Assembly: GCF_000025885.1 (NCBI RefSeq)
Contig: NC_014011.1
Location: 1,302,001-1,366,000, forward strand
Length of the DNA: 64,000 nt
Direction: 5' to 3'
Source: Aminobacterium colombiense DSM 12261
Lineage (GTDB): Bacteria; Synergistota; Synergistia; Synergistales; Aminobacteriaceae
The position numbers and the translations under genes were made by a program. Positions 52,261 to 61,501 of the stretch are shown here, piece by piece; position 1 is the stretch's first letter, and each line of letters starts with the position of its first letter. Under the pieces are notes generated by a model. It saw only the letters and a list, made by a program, of their open reading frames with translations, did not search any database and had not been told where the DNA came from.

Positions 52261-54648
52261 ATGGAAAACTTCGAACTCATGGGCAAATTCTATCTGGGGA
52301 AAGAAATAGAACCCCAAAGTGGTAAAGTGAGCGATAATTTAGTGCTTTATGATTCAAAGGACCTGACAACCCATGGAATGATCATAGGGATGACAGGCAG
52401 CGGAAAGACCGGCCTTGGCATAGCCCTTCTGGAAGAAGCCCTCATGGATAACATTCCCGTAATAGCCATCGACCCCAAAGGGGACATTACCAACCTTCTT
52501 CTATCATTTCCAGAACAGCGGTCAGAAGATTTTCTGCCATGGATCAACATAGAAAATGCGACTGCAGAAGGTTTTCCCCCTTCTGAATATGCTGCCAGGG
52601 AGGCAGAAAAATGGAAAAAGGGCCTTGCCGGGTGGGGAATAGACGGTGACAGAATAAAAAAGATGAGGGAATCTGTCAGCTTCAGTATCTATACTCCGGG
52701 AAGCAATTCTGGCATAAAAGTAAACGTGCTCGGGTCTTTCAGATGCCCCTCTGAAAAAATCATCAACGATCATGACCTTTTTTTAGAAAAGGTTCAAAAC
52801 ACTACATCCACACTCCTCTCTCTTCTAAACATTGAATCTGACCCCCTCTCCGGAAGGGAACACCTTCTCATATCAAAGATATTTGAGCAAAGCTGGAGAA
52901 ACGGCAAAGATGTAGATTTGCCAATGATCATAAATGGAATTCAGACCCCTCCTTTTGCCCAAATTGGAGTTATGCCCACAGACACCTTTTACCCCCCAAG
53001 CGAGCGGTTCAAACTGGCACTTGCTCTGAACCAGATATTGGCGTCCCCAGCCTTTAACCAATGGATGACCGGAGTTCCCCTTGAAATAGGCAGCTTCCTT
53101 CACTCTCCCGAAGGGAAGCCCCGGGCCTCGATATTTACAGTTTCACACCTCTCTGACAACGAAAGAATGTTCTTTATTTCCATGGTCCTCAACGAAATAG
53201 TCGGGTGGATGCGAACTCAGACCGGAACCCCAAGCCTTCGAGCCATTCTTTACATTGATGAGGTATTTGGGTATATGCCTCCCGTAAAAGAACCACCTTC
53301 AAAAAAACCTCTCATCACCCTGCTCAAGCAAGCTAGGGCCTTCGGTATCGGAGTTGTTTTAGCTACCCAGAACCCCGTGGATCTGGATTACAAAGGACTT
53401 TCAAACATAGGAACCTGGTTTATAGGGCGCCTTCAGACCCAGCGAGATAAAGACCGCGTACTCGAAGGGTTGGAGCGGCTCGAAAATGCGTCAGGGTATG
53501 ACCGCCAATTTCTCGACAAGGCCATAACGGGTTTGAAGAAAAGAGAGTTCCTCCTCAACAATGTTCACGAAAACAGCCCTTCTATTTTTACTTCACGATG
53601 GGCCATGTCATATCTCAGAGGGCCGCTCACCCGGGAGCAGATATCTTCTATTATGGAAGAAAGAAAAGAAGAACCCCATGTTGAAGGGGCTAAACCGGCC
53701 ATGGAAAGAACCAGAGGCGTAAAAGGATACACCTCCCCTGTTAAGCCGGCCATCTCACCTGATGTCAATGAATTCTTTGTTGATCTTCCTGTCACATCCG
53801 ATTCCTGGGCATATAAACCCTTTATCGTAGGTAGCGGTGACATTTACTATTCGAACCCAAAACTGGGCATTGAAGAAAGAATCGCCTGCCTATTGGGGGC
53901 AGAAGCCCCACACAATACCCTTGAACCAAACTGGGAGAACGCCCTTGAACTTGATGAGGGGGATCTTTGCAGAGAGGGCAACGAGCAATTGAAGTTTCTT
54001 GAGCTTCCGGCAGCTATGGCTAATCCCAGCAATTATAAAAAGTGGGAAAAAGCCTTTCAACGATGGATACGTCAGAATAAACCTCTTGTAATCTTCAAAA
54101 ATCAGTCTTTGAAGCTTGCCAGTTCACCCGGAGAGGGCAGAGGGGATTTTGAAATACGGGTTGAGGAAGCCCTGAGAGAAAAAAGGGATATGGAAATTGA
54201 AAAACTAAGAAAAAAATATGACAGTAAAATGGCGACCCTCCAAAAACAGCTCATGGCGGCAGAACAGGCCATTGCAAGAGAAAGCGAACAGGCCAAGAAC
54301 AGAAACATCGATACTGTCATATCCTTTGGCTCAGCCATTGCAAGCGCTCTGCTCGGCAGAAAAAGCCTTACTGCCACTTCCACTTATAGAATGGGCTCCG
54401 CCCTTTCAAAAGCGGGCAGGCTCAGAAAAGAAAAGATGGACATAGCAAGAGCCGAAGAAAAAACCCAATTCATACAAGAACAATTAGCCGCTCTTGAAGC
54501 AAGTTTGAATGAAGAAATAGAGAAACTTACAGAAAGCATGGAGAAATACAGGGAGGCAACCCAGGAACATCTTGTCCGTCCCCAAAGCACCAATATTAAC
54601 ATCAAGGTCTTTGGGCTCGCCTGGGTTCCTGTGGAAATAGAAAACTGA
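52261..54648 (+). CDS. HerA/VirB4-like ATPase with C-terminal coiled coil (DUF87-type)
   Basis: A 795-residue ATPase of the HerA/FtsK-like superfamily. Walker A is GMTGSGKT (residues 43-50) and Walker B is ILYIDEVFG near residue 331; LLKQARAFGIGVVLATQNPVDL (about 360) is the sensor/arginine region typical of HerA and DUF853-like proteins. The middle holds a poorly conserved domain (about 480-600), and residues 640-770 are a charged, Glu/Lys-rich coiled coil with a short hydrophobic hinge (SFGSAIASALLG). HerA-like ATPases pump DNA or remodel nucleoprotein; this subgroup's role is unknown. The start is ATG 52261, 6 bases after AGGAGGG, with two further ATGs just upstream. Confidence 0.78.
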   Translation: MENFELMGKFYLGKEIEPQSGKVSDNLVLYDSKDLTTHGMIIGMTGSGKTGLGIALLEEALMDNIPVIAIDPKGDITNLLLSFPEQRSEDFLPWINIENATAEGFPPSEYAAREAEKWKKGLAGWGIDGDRIKKMRESVSFSIYTPGSNSGIKVNVLGSFRCPSEKIINDHDLFLEKVQNTTSTLLSLLNIESDPLSGREHLLISKIFEQSWRNGKDVDLPMIINGIQTPPFAQIGVMPTDTFYPPSERFKLALALNQILASPAFNQWMTGVPLEIGSFLHSPEGKPRASIFTVSHLSDNERMFFISMVLNEIVGWMRTQTGTPSLRAILYIDEVFGYMPPVKEPPSKKPLITLLKQARAFGIGVVLATQNPVDLDYKGLSNIGTWFIGRLQTQRDKDRVLEGLERLENASGYDRQFLDKAITGLKKREFLLNNVHENSPSIFTSRWAMSYLRGPLTREQISSIMEERKEEPHVEGAKPAMERTRGVKGYTSPVKPAISPDVNEFFVDLPVTSDSWAYKPFIVGSGDIYYSNPKLGIEERIACLLGAEAPHNTLEPNWENALELDEGDLCREGNEQLKFLELPAAMANPSNYKKWEKAFQRWIRQNKPLVIFKNQSLKLASSPGEGRGDFEIRVEEALREKRDMEIEKLRKKYDSKMATLQKQLMAAEQAIARESEQAKNRNIDTVISFGSAIASALLGRKSLTATSTYRMGSALSKAGRLRKEKMDIARAEEKTQFIQEQLAALEASLNEEIEKLTESMEKYREATQEHLVRPQSTNINIKVFGLAWVPVEIEN

Positions 54649-54673
54649 GAAAAGAGAAAGGGAGGTAGTGCCT

Positions 54674-55843
54674 ATGAAGCCGAGGAACATAAGCGACAGA
54701 GTTCAATGGATGGGAGCAATTGACTGGAACAGAAGACTTTTCGATTCTCTAATCCCCCTTCCCGACGGAACCAGTTATAACGTCTACTTTGTTCAGGGAT
54801 CTGAAAAGACAGCCCTAATCGACACAGTAGACCCTGCCAAAGTAGATATTCTGCTTGAACAGCTGAAGGATATTCCCCATATTGACTATCTTATATCCCA
54901 TCATGCCGAACAGGACCATTCTGGATCCATTCCTGTGATTCTTGAAAAATACCCTGAGGCAAAACTGGTCTGTTCACAGAAAGCCAAAGAGTTGCTCATC
55001 GATCACCTATGCGTTGCCGGAGAAAGAATCAAAATCGTTGAAGATGGCGAAACCCTATCACTGGGAGACCGCAACCTGACCTTTATTTACACCCCCTGGG
55101 TCCATTGGCCTGAAACCATGGTTACATACCTGAAGGAGGAAAAGATTCTTTTTACCTGCGACTTCTTCGGATCCCATCTTGCGACATCAGACCTCTACGC
55201 AGGGGACGACCCCTATGTGTGCGAGGCTGCAAAACGCTACTATGCGGAGATTATGATGCCCTTCCACACAATAATCAGAAAAAACATGGAAAAGATCGAG
55301 AATCTCGACTTTGAGCTTATCGCCCCCAGCCACGGCCCAATCTACGATAAGCCCCAATGCATCCTCGACCATTATCGCGACTGGATTTCTGACAAGGTCT
55401 CTAACAAAGTGGTAATCCCCTACATCTCTATGCATGGAAGCACAGAAAGAATGGTGGATTACCTTGTAAGCTCTCTAGCGGAGCGGGGTATCAAAGTTGA
55501 GAAATTCGAGTTGTCCTCAACGGATATTGGCAAGCTTGCCATGGCCCTGGTGGACGCTGCCACCATCGTAATCGGAACGCCGACAGTGCACTACGGGCCT
55601 CATCCTGTGGTCTTCTCTGTAACCCAGCTCGCCAACGCATTAAAACCAAAGGTTAAATATGCGGCTATTATCGGTTCCTACGGCTGGGGAACCAAAGCGG
55701 TGGAACAGATCGCCGGATTAATTCCGAATCTGAAGGTAGAAGTGCTCGACACCATCATGTGCAAAGGCTTCCCACGGAAAGAAGACCTGAAAGCATTAGA
55801 TGCCCTTGCCGACAAAATAAAGGAGAAACACTCACAGCTATAG
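54674..55843 (+). CDS. Flavodiiron protein (FprA-type O2/NO reductase)
   Basis: A 389-residue A-type flavodiiron protein. The metallo-beta-lactamase domain holds the diiron ligands: HHAEQDHSG (His, Glu, Asp, His, about 79-87), VHWPETMVTY, TCDFFGSH and SHGPIYD. A C-terminal flavodoxin domain follows from about residue 250 (SMHGSTERMVDYL for FMN phosphate, GTPTVHYGPHP). The enzyme reduces oxygen to water, or NO to N2O, in the cytoplasm, protecting iron-sulfur enzymes of an anaerobe. ATG 54674 follows GGAGGTAG. It lies 25 bases after the HerA-like gene, so the two may be cotranscribed. Confidence 0.93.
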   Translation: MKPRNISDRVQWMGAIDWNRRLFDSLIPLPDGTSYNVYFVQGSEKTALIDTVDPAKVDILLEQLKDIPHIDYLISHHAEQDHSGSIPVILEKYPEAKLVCSQKAKELLIDHLCVAGERIKIVEDGETLSLGDRNLTFIYTPWVHWPETMVTYLKEEKILFTCDFFGSHLATSDLYAGDDPYVCEAAKRYYAEIMMPFHTIIRKNMEKIENLDFELIAPSHGPIYDKPQCILDHYRDWISDKVSNKVVIPYISMHGSTERMVDYLVSSLAERGIKVEKFELSSTDIGKLAMALVDAATIVIGTPTVHYGPHPVVFSVTQLANALKPKVKYAAIIGSYGWGTKAVEQIAGLIPNLKVEVLDTIMCKGFPRKEDLKALDALADKIKEKHSQL

Positions 55844-55875
55844 ACAAAACCTGCTTGCAAAACAGCGCGTAGATA

Positions 55876-55910
55876 GAGGCCGCATGAGCCAGTGGTGCGG
55901 CCTCCTTTTT
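55876..55910 (+). terminator. Rho-independent terminator after the flavodiiron gene
   Basis: A GC-rich 9-bp stem, GAGGCCGCA (55876-55884) with TGCGGCCTC (55896-55904), is followed by CTTTTT. It lies 33 bases after the stop. Confidence 0.85.
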
Positions 55911-55942
55911 AAAGCAAGCACTTCAACACCAGGAGGAAGAAC

Positions 55943-56299
55943 ATGGTTATATCGCTGAAAAGAATCTATGAAGAGCCAGATGTCAATGATGGATACCGCA
56001 TTCTTGTGGATCGCCTGTGGCCCAGAGGCCTATCAAAAGAAAAGGCAAAAGTGGATGAATGGATGAAGGAAGTCGCCCCATCTAACAGCCTTCGCAAGGC
56101 TTTCCACAGCGGAGACCTTAGCTGGGAGGATTTTGAAAAGCAATACATAGAAGAGCTAGAAAACCAGCATGACACCCTTCGTGCCCTTGTAATTCGCGCA
56201 AAATCTGAAAAAGTAACCCTGCTCTACAGCTCAAAAAACAATGAACAAAACAACGCAACTGTGTTGAAAGAGTATGTGGAGCGGATGAGCATGAAATAA
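55943..56299 (+). CDS. DUF488 (YeaO-like) protein
   Basis: A 118-residue protein of the DUF488 family. RILVDRLWPRGLSKEKAKVDEWMKEVAPSNSLRKAFHSG, near residues 20-58, is the family hallmark; LYSSKNNEQNNATVLKEYVE is the usual C-terminal block, with the family's Asn/His-rich loop. Function is unestablished. AGGAGGAAG precedes the ATG. It is a single gene behind the flavodiiron terminator. Confidence 0.88.
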   Translation: MVISLKRIYEEPDVNDGYRILVDRLWPRGLSKEKAKVDEWMKEVAPSNSLRKAFHSGDLSWEDFEKQYIEELENQHDTLRALVIRAKSEKVTLLYSSKNNEQNNATVLKEYVERMSMK

Positions 56300-56333
56300 A
56301 AGAAAAACCTTGCCTAATGGCGTACTCCTTGAG

Positions 56334-57455
56334 CTAGGTGAAAATTATCGTATATTTTGTTTTTAAATAATTAAATTTGCTATAATGCACATACTCATCT
56401 TTTTGCAGTCTTCCAAGCACAATACCCGGGTGTACATCAATCATTTCGGCAAATCGTTTTATGCTCTGCTCAGTAAAAATCCGAGATTGTACGTACTCAA
56501 GATATTTTCCCCTAGGGATGAGAGTCTCCCTTGCGAATTCATCTGCTTCAGCTTCTAATTTCCGAATCAAATTCCCCGTCTGAGACATACTATCTTCTGT
56601 CACTATAGTCATCGTTTTTCTTCGTTGTAAAACATGTTTTATCTCATGAAATAAAGAAAACCAGAAAATATCAGATGATTTCAACCTATCGCTTATTGCT
56701 AACAACACTTTTTGATCGTTGTACCACTTCACTGCTCCATGTATTCCAGAAGATGGCAGATGAGGCAAGGTTACAAACGCAACGCCACAAGATTTGAAAA
56801 TTCCATTTAGCCTTGGATAAAATACTTGAGGGTCTTTTATAGTCATCGTTCTTATTTCTGGAATTTTAGATTCCAGTTTCTTTTTATCATATGGGGCCAC
56901 ATCGATTTCTTTTCCAATATTTATAGCCGTCTGGAGCCATGCATTGGAATTAACCCTATTTTTTATATTTGGATTCTCAATGTTGTTTCTAAAATCGACT
57001 AGGAAATGCTCTTGGCTCAATAGAGAAAGAGAGGATATCTTAAAGTACTTACAAAGATTCTTTATCTTCTCTGTAACTCTTCTCTCTTCTGGCACTACAC
57101 CTAATGCCGCAAAATACTTATATTGAATCATTTTGGCATATTCTTTTTCTTCTTCTAATTTCTTTTCTTCTTCGATTTCGATACATTTCTCTTCGTATTT
57201 AGCTTGCAAATTTAACCATAGACCTGCACTCGTACCAAGCATTATGGATAACTTCATCGCCAGGTTTTCAGATAAAGAAGCTGACCCGGCCAAGACATTA
57301 CTCAAATGTTTTGGAGATGTCCCCACCCTTTTTGCAAATTCATCCTGTGTTATTTCCATATCATCAATTAGTTCTTTCAAGTAGCAACCCGGATGAAAAG
57401 CTAAAATATCACCATATTCTATTCTGCTCGCATCGATAATTTTAGTTTTACTCAT
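56334..57455 (-). CDS. XRE/HigA-type DNA-binding protein fused to an ImmA/IrrE metallopeptidase
   Basis: A 373-residue protein. Residues about 20-80 form a HigA-type helix-turn-helix (HPGCYLKELIDDMEITQDEFAKRVGTSPKHLSNVLAG). The C-terminal half is an ImmA/IrrE zinc peptidase domain with HEIKH (HExxH, about 270) and the EAEADEFARETLIP helix with the third ligand. Similar proteins act as antitoxins or as stress-cleaved repressor controls. No HigB-like or other toxin gene is adjacent on either side. GGAGGTGAG precedes the ATG; a palindrome at 57511-57529 in front is a likely self-operator. It borders the restriction-modification genes. Confidence 0.85.
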   Translation of the reverse strand: MSKTKIIDASRIEYGDILAFHPGCYLKELIDDMEITQDEFAKRVGTSPKHLSNVLAGSASLSENLAMKLSIMLGTSAGLWLNLQAKYEEKCIEIEEEKKLEEEKEYAKMIQYKYFAALGVVPEERRVTEKIKNLCKYFKISSLSLLSQEHFLVDFRNNIENPNIKNRVNSNAWLQTAINIGKEIDVAPYDKKKLESKIPEIRTMTIKDPQVFYPRLNGIFKSCGVAFVTLPHLPSSGIHGAVKWYNDQKVLLAISDRLKSSDIFWFSLFHEIKHVLQRRKTMTIVTEDSMSQTGNLIRKLEAEADEFARETLIPRGKYLEYVQSRIFTEQSIKRFAEMIDVHPGIVLGRLQKDEYVHYSKFNYLKTKYTIIFT

Positions 57456-57510
57456 AATGAGGACTCACCTCCAAAATCTCCACCACTTTTATCATTTTCC
57501 AACCAACTTT

Positions 57511-57529
57511 TATTACCTATTTGGTAATA
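57511..57529. promoter_or_regulatory. Self-operator candidate of the XRE/ImmA gene
   Basis: TATTACC-TATTT-GGTAATA is a perfect 7-bp inverted repeat, 56 bases before the ATG at 57455 and overlapping the probable promoter. This layout is normal for HigA-type autoregulation. Confidence 0.55.
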
Positions 57530-57777
57530 TTTTCTTATATATTTTATCATAAAAAAAGCACAGACATGTAAAAGACTATTTCAAAACTTGGCTATAGATT
57601 CACGCCATTGGAATAATAAAACGATCTCTGAGAAAACAAAACAAGAGGGGGCGTTGAAACTTCCCAAATGGGAATTTGGCCCTAGCGCTGATGCGGCAAT
57701 ATTTTGCCGCATGGCATCGACGAAATGGGGCTCAAGGAATATATGGATATGGAGCGACTCAACAAACATATTGGTTA

Positions 57778-57900
57778 CTATATTACCTCTTTAGACACTT
57801 CTAAGTGTGCCTCGATAATCTTATCCAGCCGCAGTTTAATATTCTTAAAATCAGTGTTTAAATCGAGTGTTTTTACACTGATTTGATTCCCGCCCATCAT
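57778..57900 (-). CDS. Short open frame overlapping the defence-gene fragment
   Basis: A 40-codon frame from ATG 57900 to TAG 57778; the C-terminal two thirds is a plausible amphipathic helix (FKNIKLRLDKIIEAHLEVSK). It starts inside the preceding fragment in another frame. It may be the continuation of that fragment after a frameshift, or a chance frame. Confidence 0.2.
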   Translation of the reverse strand: MMGGNQISVKTLDLNTDFKNIKLRLDKIIEAHLEVSKEVI

Positions 57901-57979
57901 ACTTTTCATCTGTCCAGTGCTCAGGAAAGTATTGTTTACAGGCAACAATAACAGCAACCAAACTGTCGCTATTAATCAT
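57851..57979 (-). pseudogene. N-terminal fragment of an McrB-like protein or related defence gene
   Basis: From ATG 57979, behind a strong GAGGAGGGG site, 42 codons begin INSDSLVAVIVACKQYFPEHWTDEKY. The HW-x-DEKY pattern resembles the N-terminus of McrB-like ATPases (usual form DEKYKWEAVKxFQ), but the match stops right there and a stop follows 17 codons on. The rest of such a gene is missing. It lies 76 bases downstream of the methyltransferase gene on the same strand, so it was probably part of the same island. Confidence 0.4.
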
Positions 57980-58054
57980 CAATGCCCCTCCTCTATTTTT
58001 TCTTGCGACATTAGGTATGCCTCATAACTGATCTTTTCAGATCTTCGTAATTAG

Positions 58055-61000
58055 TTATAAAGAGCCGCTTCCTTCCACAATGGCTATTTCTTGAGGGGTA
58101 AGGTCGTAGAGTTTATAGACGAGCTGATCGATTTGTTTTTCCAGCTCCTGTGTATCAACACTTATGATTTGTTTTTTAGCGGTTAATATTTCGTCCGTTA
58201 ACTCTTCTATCTTATCTATAACAGAACTGTTTTGAGGAATAATCGGAAGGACTGGTAGAAGCTCCACGTATATTTTTTTCCATCTGTTAGTTCCTGTTCC
58301 TGAAGAGGCGCAAATCGTATCAAAATACCAGTTTATAAGAGATGAGTTCAAACATCCCGCCAAATATTTGGATCTCGAATGTGTCATCAAAAATGTTGTT
58401 GCTTCTGTATAGATTCCACTTTCAACACAAGAAAAACGCCCTTCATCAACAAGCTCAATCCAAACAACCTTCTCTTTCTCAAATTCAGAGTAATACGCAA
58501 TAGTATCTTGTGTTTCAAACCACTTGTTATTCGTTAATTTACGAGCGTTGATGTTCAGTTTGGGGTATTTTTTACCGGATTGCTCTAGTTGTCGAATATC
58601 AAAATTATTGAGCAGATAATTCTTAACAGCAGGGTATTCTTCGATATCTAAATGTAAAGATGGAAATGTTGCTATCAACCACAATCCCGCCCACTCATAG
58701 CTATACCGTTTGATATCCCGTCCCCTTAATATTGGCTTTAGAATTTCTGCACTTTTGGGGTCTTCCGCAACAAGCCGGTCACGGGTTGCCGTGTCAATAA
58801 TAAAAGCTTCGTTAAGACCTGTTTTTATACCATAATTGATTTTTACATCCCATTCCCTCAAGGGCTTGCCCATTCTTTCTATTTTCTCTCTTAGCTTTAG
58901 CTCTGCATTACTGCCTATAAACCAGGTATCCTGGCTAAGATCCTTTAACGTCACACCGTTTGTCTGTAAAGCTGACAAGATATTAAGGTTAGAATCATCT
59001 TCACGAGAAAGAGTTGCTGCTTGCAAACTATTTTTATTCTTATTTTTTTGGATAATCAATATATTGGTATCTACTGTTGCAGAATCAAAAATACCCGGCC
59101 CCAGATCTATTAATTGCAAAGGATTGTATTCCAAAAAAAAGCGCCGGAGTTTTTCCCCATAGGCAGCACGCATCCATTTGTTGGAAGTGATAAAAACGAG
59201 GTGTCCGCATTTTTTGAGTATATCCATGCCTTTTTCATAAAAAAGGCAGTATATGTCGCCATTGGCATTATGAACTTCAAAGTTTTGACTCTTATAGGCA
59301 TTTTGCAGCGGATTACCTCGTAATTTTTGGAGTTGAATATATGGTGGGTTGGCAATTACAACATCAAAACCGCCATTTTGACTGAAAACTTCAGAAAAAT
59401 TGATCTTATAATCTATGGTGACTTTATAACCAAGGTTTCCTTCAGTGTTTTTGAAAAGGCCGAAGATAGCCTCGTCTATCCTATTGCGCAAGTTCCGTTT
59501 TTTATTTGGGTCAACTTCATCAAAAAACTGCCTCTTGAGCTCTTCCACTTTGTCAAGCCCTCTTGGTATATAGGGATAACCTAATAAAGAATCACCGCAA
59601 ACAATCTTATAATCAAGGTTAGGAAGAGGTTTAATGTCATCCATATCATCTTCATCCACAATGAGGGAGAGCCACAGACGCAATTTAGCAATCTCAACAG
59701 CGCCTGGATCAATATCTACACCATAGAGAGTGTGTTCAATACAGTGGCGCTTGAAGTTGTATTTTGTACGAGGGCCTTCTTGAATGAACGTTGAAAGTAC
59801 TTTTCGTGTTCTCACTATTTCGTTCATCATCCCAACTGGAAAAGCACCTGAGCCTACTGCTGGGTCGCATACGGTGATCTCTGCTAACTTCTGATCGATC
59901 AGGGCTGCGTTATTGCGGATAGCTTCGGGCATTTTGTGCGAGTACGTACGTGTTTCTCTTCCTTCATTTATAACGCGGGCTTCGTTTTGTCTAACCTGTT
60001 CGCCGCTATAAATAAGAGTTTCAATATCTTTCCTGCCTATTTTAGGTATGGTTCTATCTTCAACAGTCAGATTTAACTGCTCATTTCCAAAAGCGAAAAT
60101 TTGAGTTCCGTCTTTTCCGTGGTAAGGAGCTTCTTTATTCAGCTCGGTATAGAGATAATTAACGAGACTTTGCTGGCACATATAATGAACAATTTCACGG
60201 GGGGTGTAATAAACTCCGAATTTTTTATTAAACTTGGTTTCCTCGCCACTTTTGCCGCTCTTCAATGCTTTTTTAAACTCATCGAAATTATCAGGGCGGA
60301 TTGCATTGAATTTTTCATATGTCTTGCCCAGCAGTTCCGGATCAATGGCTACTTCTTTTTCCAGAGGCTCATCTTCCTTCACGGTAAAGTTATAGCGATC
60401 GAAGATATCTAAAATTCCGTCGCCGATATCTCCCTCTCTGGTTTTCCTGGTATTTGAAAACAAGGTATTAGGGAGGTTTATATCAGTGTGTACCCAATCG
60501 TAATTGCCGATAGGATCGAATAAACCACCATTTAGAAAGGGAATCTTGCAGTCAAATCGGCTGTAATAATCATCGGAGGAACTGCGATCAATACGTAAAG
60601 CTTCATAGAAGAGAGGCTCCAGAACATCATTAAAAAAATTGTTATACTGGCAACGTTTTTTCTCAAATAATTCACGAAGAAAATGCTTGGAACCAGTTCC
60701 CCAATCTTCATCGCGCCCAACACCGAACCAGCCTTTTTTCTGAAGAAAGTAAAGAAATACGATTTGGCCAAGCAATTTCTTTGCGAAGTTTACCGTATCT
60801 ACACCATTGGCTTCAAAATTTTCTTTGATTTTCAGGTCTTTTTTTACAATGCGGTCTAGTTCTTCTTTAGTGCGGATGAAAAGGTCACGGTATTTAAGGA
60901 AAAACTCTTTGGTAACTGTTTCTATGTCAAAAGCATTTTCCAGCTCTTCAAGGCTGGGGGCATGTTCGTCATTTGCCAGTATGGTTACCAACCGGCTCTG

Positions 61001-61501
61001 GGCGGTATGGCTTTTTTCATTGACCCCAACGAGAAATGACCATCTCCTGGCTGGAGTAAATTCTTCACTTACACTTACACTTCCGGAAGGTAGTTGTTTA
61101 AACGTATAGTCCATTCTGACCAGAGAAAAGCGCCAGTCCTCTTCTTCTGGAGAAACATAAGCAACAAGGGCCGCATCTTTTATGCTTTTTCTGCCATATT
61201 TTCCCTGGAGGTATCCAGCGATAAAATTTCGTTGCGCAGTCCTGGCACGCTCAATAGATTTCTCTTTCTGTAAAGTGACGATAAGAATATCAATCCGATT
61301 TTTGCCATCGCTGTACGTTCCTACCCGTTCATATTTTCTGATGTGCTGCTTGTAGGCATCACGGATGTACTGACCATGAAGGTTAAAAGGATCCTCCTCT
61401 ATTCTATTCAAAAGGTTTTTGATGAAATATATAAACTTGTTTCTATCAAAAGCACTCTCAAATGTTGTTTTGATAATATCCCGCGCCTGTTCTTTGTTCA
61501 T
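58055..61501 (-). CDS. Large Eco57I-class N6-adenine DNA methyltransferase (type IIG-like)
   Basis: A 1148-residue protein. The N-terminal 420 residues hold a domain with DGKNRIDILIV (about 65-75) and WRFSLVRMDY, seen in type IIG-like enzymes. The methyltransferase core carries the FGVYYTPREIVHYM lead-in (about 435), motif I VCDPAVGSGAFPVG (about 543) and motif IV ANPPY (about 717), marking an amino-methyltransferase acting on adenine. The C-terminal third (about 930-1110) is TaqI_C-like target recognition (ILRGRDIKRY; SSGTGTNRWKKI). I see no clear PD-(D/E)xK nuclease motif. It overlaps the upstream helicase gene by 4 bases. Confidence 0.85.
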   Translation of the reverse strand: MNKEQARDIIKTTFESAFDRNKFIYFIKNLLNRIEEDPFNLHGQYIRDAYKQHIRKYERVGTYSDGKNRIDILIVTLQKEKSIERARTAQRNFIAGYLQGKYGRKSIKDAALVAYVSPEEEDWRFSLVRMDYTFKQLPSGSVSVSEEFTPARRWSFLVGVNEKSHTAQSRLVTILANDEHAPSLEELENAFDIETVTKEFFLKYRDLFIRTKEELDRIVKKDLKIKENFEANGVDTVNFAKKLLGQIVFLYFLQKKGWFGVGRDEDWGTGSKHFLRELFEKKRCQYNNFFNDVLEPLFYEALRIDRSSSDDYYSRFDCKIPFLNGGLFDPIGNYDWVHTDINLPNTLFSNTRKTREGDIGDGILDIFDRYNFTVKEDEPLEKEVAIDPELLGKTYEKFNAIRPDNFDEFKKALKSGKSGEETKFNKKFGVYYTPREIVHYMCQQSLVNYLYTELNKEAPYHGKDGTQIFAFGNEQLNLTVEDRTIPKIGRKDIETLIYSGEQVRQNEARVINEGRETRTYSHKMPEAIRNNAALIDQKLAEITVCDPAVGSGAFPVGMMNEIVRTRKVLSTFIQEGPRTKYNFKRHCIEHTLYGVDIDPGAVEIAKLRLWLSLIVDEDDMDDIKPLPNLDYKIVCGDSLLGYPYIPRGLDKVEELKRQFFDEVDPNKKRNLRNRIDEAIFGLFKNTEGNLGYKVTIDYKINFSEVFSQNGGFDVVIANPPYIQLQKLRGNPLQNAYKSQNFEVHNANGDIYCLFYEKGMDILKKCGHLVFITSNKWMRAAYGEKLRRFFLEYNPLQLIDLGPGIFDSATVDTNILIIQKNKNKNSLQAATLSREDDSNLNILSALQTNGVTLKDLSQDTWFIGSNAELKLREKIERMGKPLREWDVKINYGIKTGLNEAFIIDTATRDRLVAEDPKSAEILKPILRGRDIKRYSYEWAGLWLIATFPSLHLDIEEYPAVKNYLLNNFDIRQLEQSGKKYPKLNINARKLTNNKWFETQDTIAYYSEFEKEKVVWIELVDEGRFSCVESGIYTEATTFLMTHSRSKYLAGCLNSSLINWYFDTICASSGTGTNRWKKIYVELLPVLPIIPQNSSVIDKIEELTDEILTAKKQIISVDTQELEKQIDQLVYKLYDLTPQEIAIVEGSGSL

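Larger units (their letters stand above)
57456..58054. other. Debris-rich region between the XRE/ImmA and methyltransferase genes
   Basis: 599 bases with no intact large gene. It holds the operator palindrome near 57511, hairpins at 57691-57712 (ATGCGGCAA arms) and 57848-57884 (AAATCAGTG arms), and two overlapping short minus-strand frames (57851-57979, 57778-57900) that look like the cut-down start of a defence gene. Confidence 0.5.

Noticed and set aside
57581-57794. Short open frames on both strands beside the XRE/ImmA gene
   Set aside because: They overlap each other and a hairpin, have no ribosome sites and no family likeness; they were tested as a missing toxin and not accepted.
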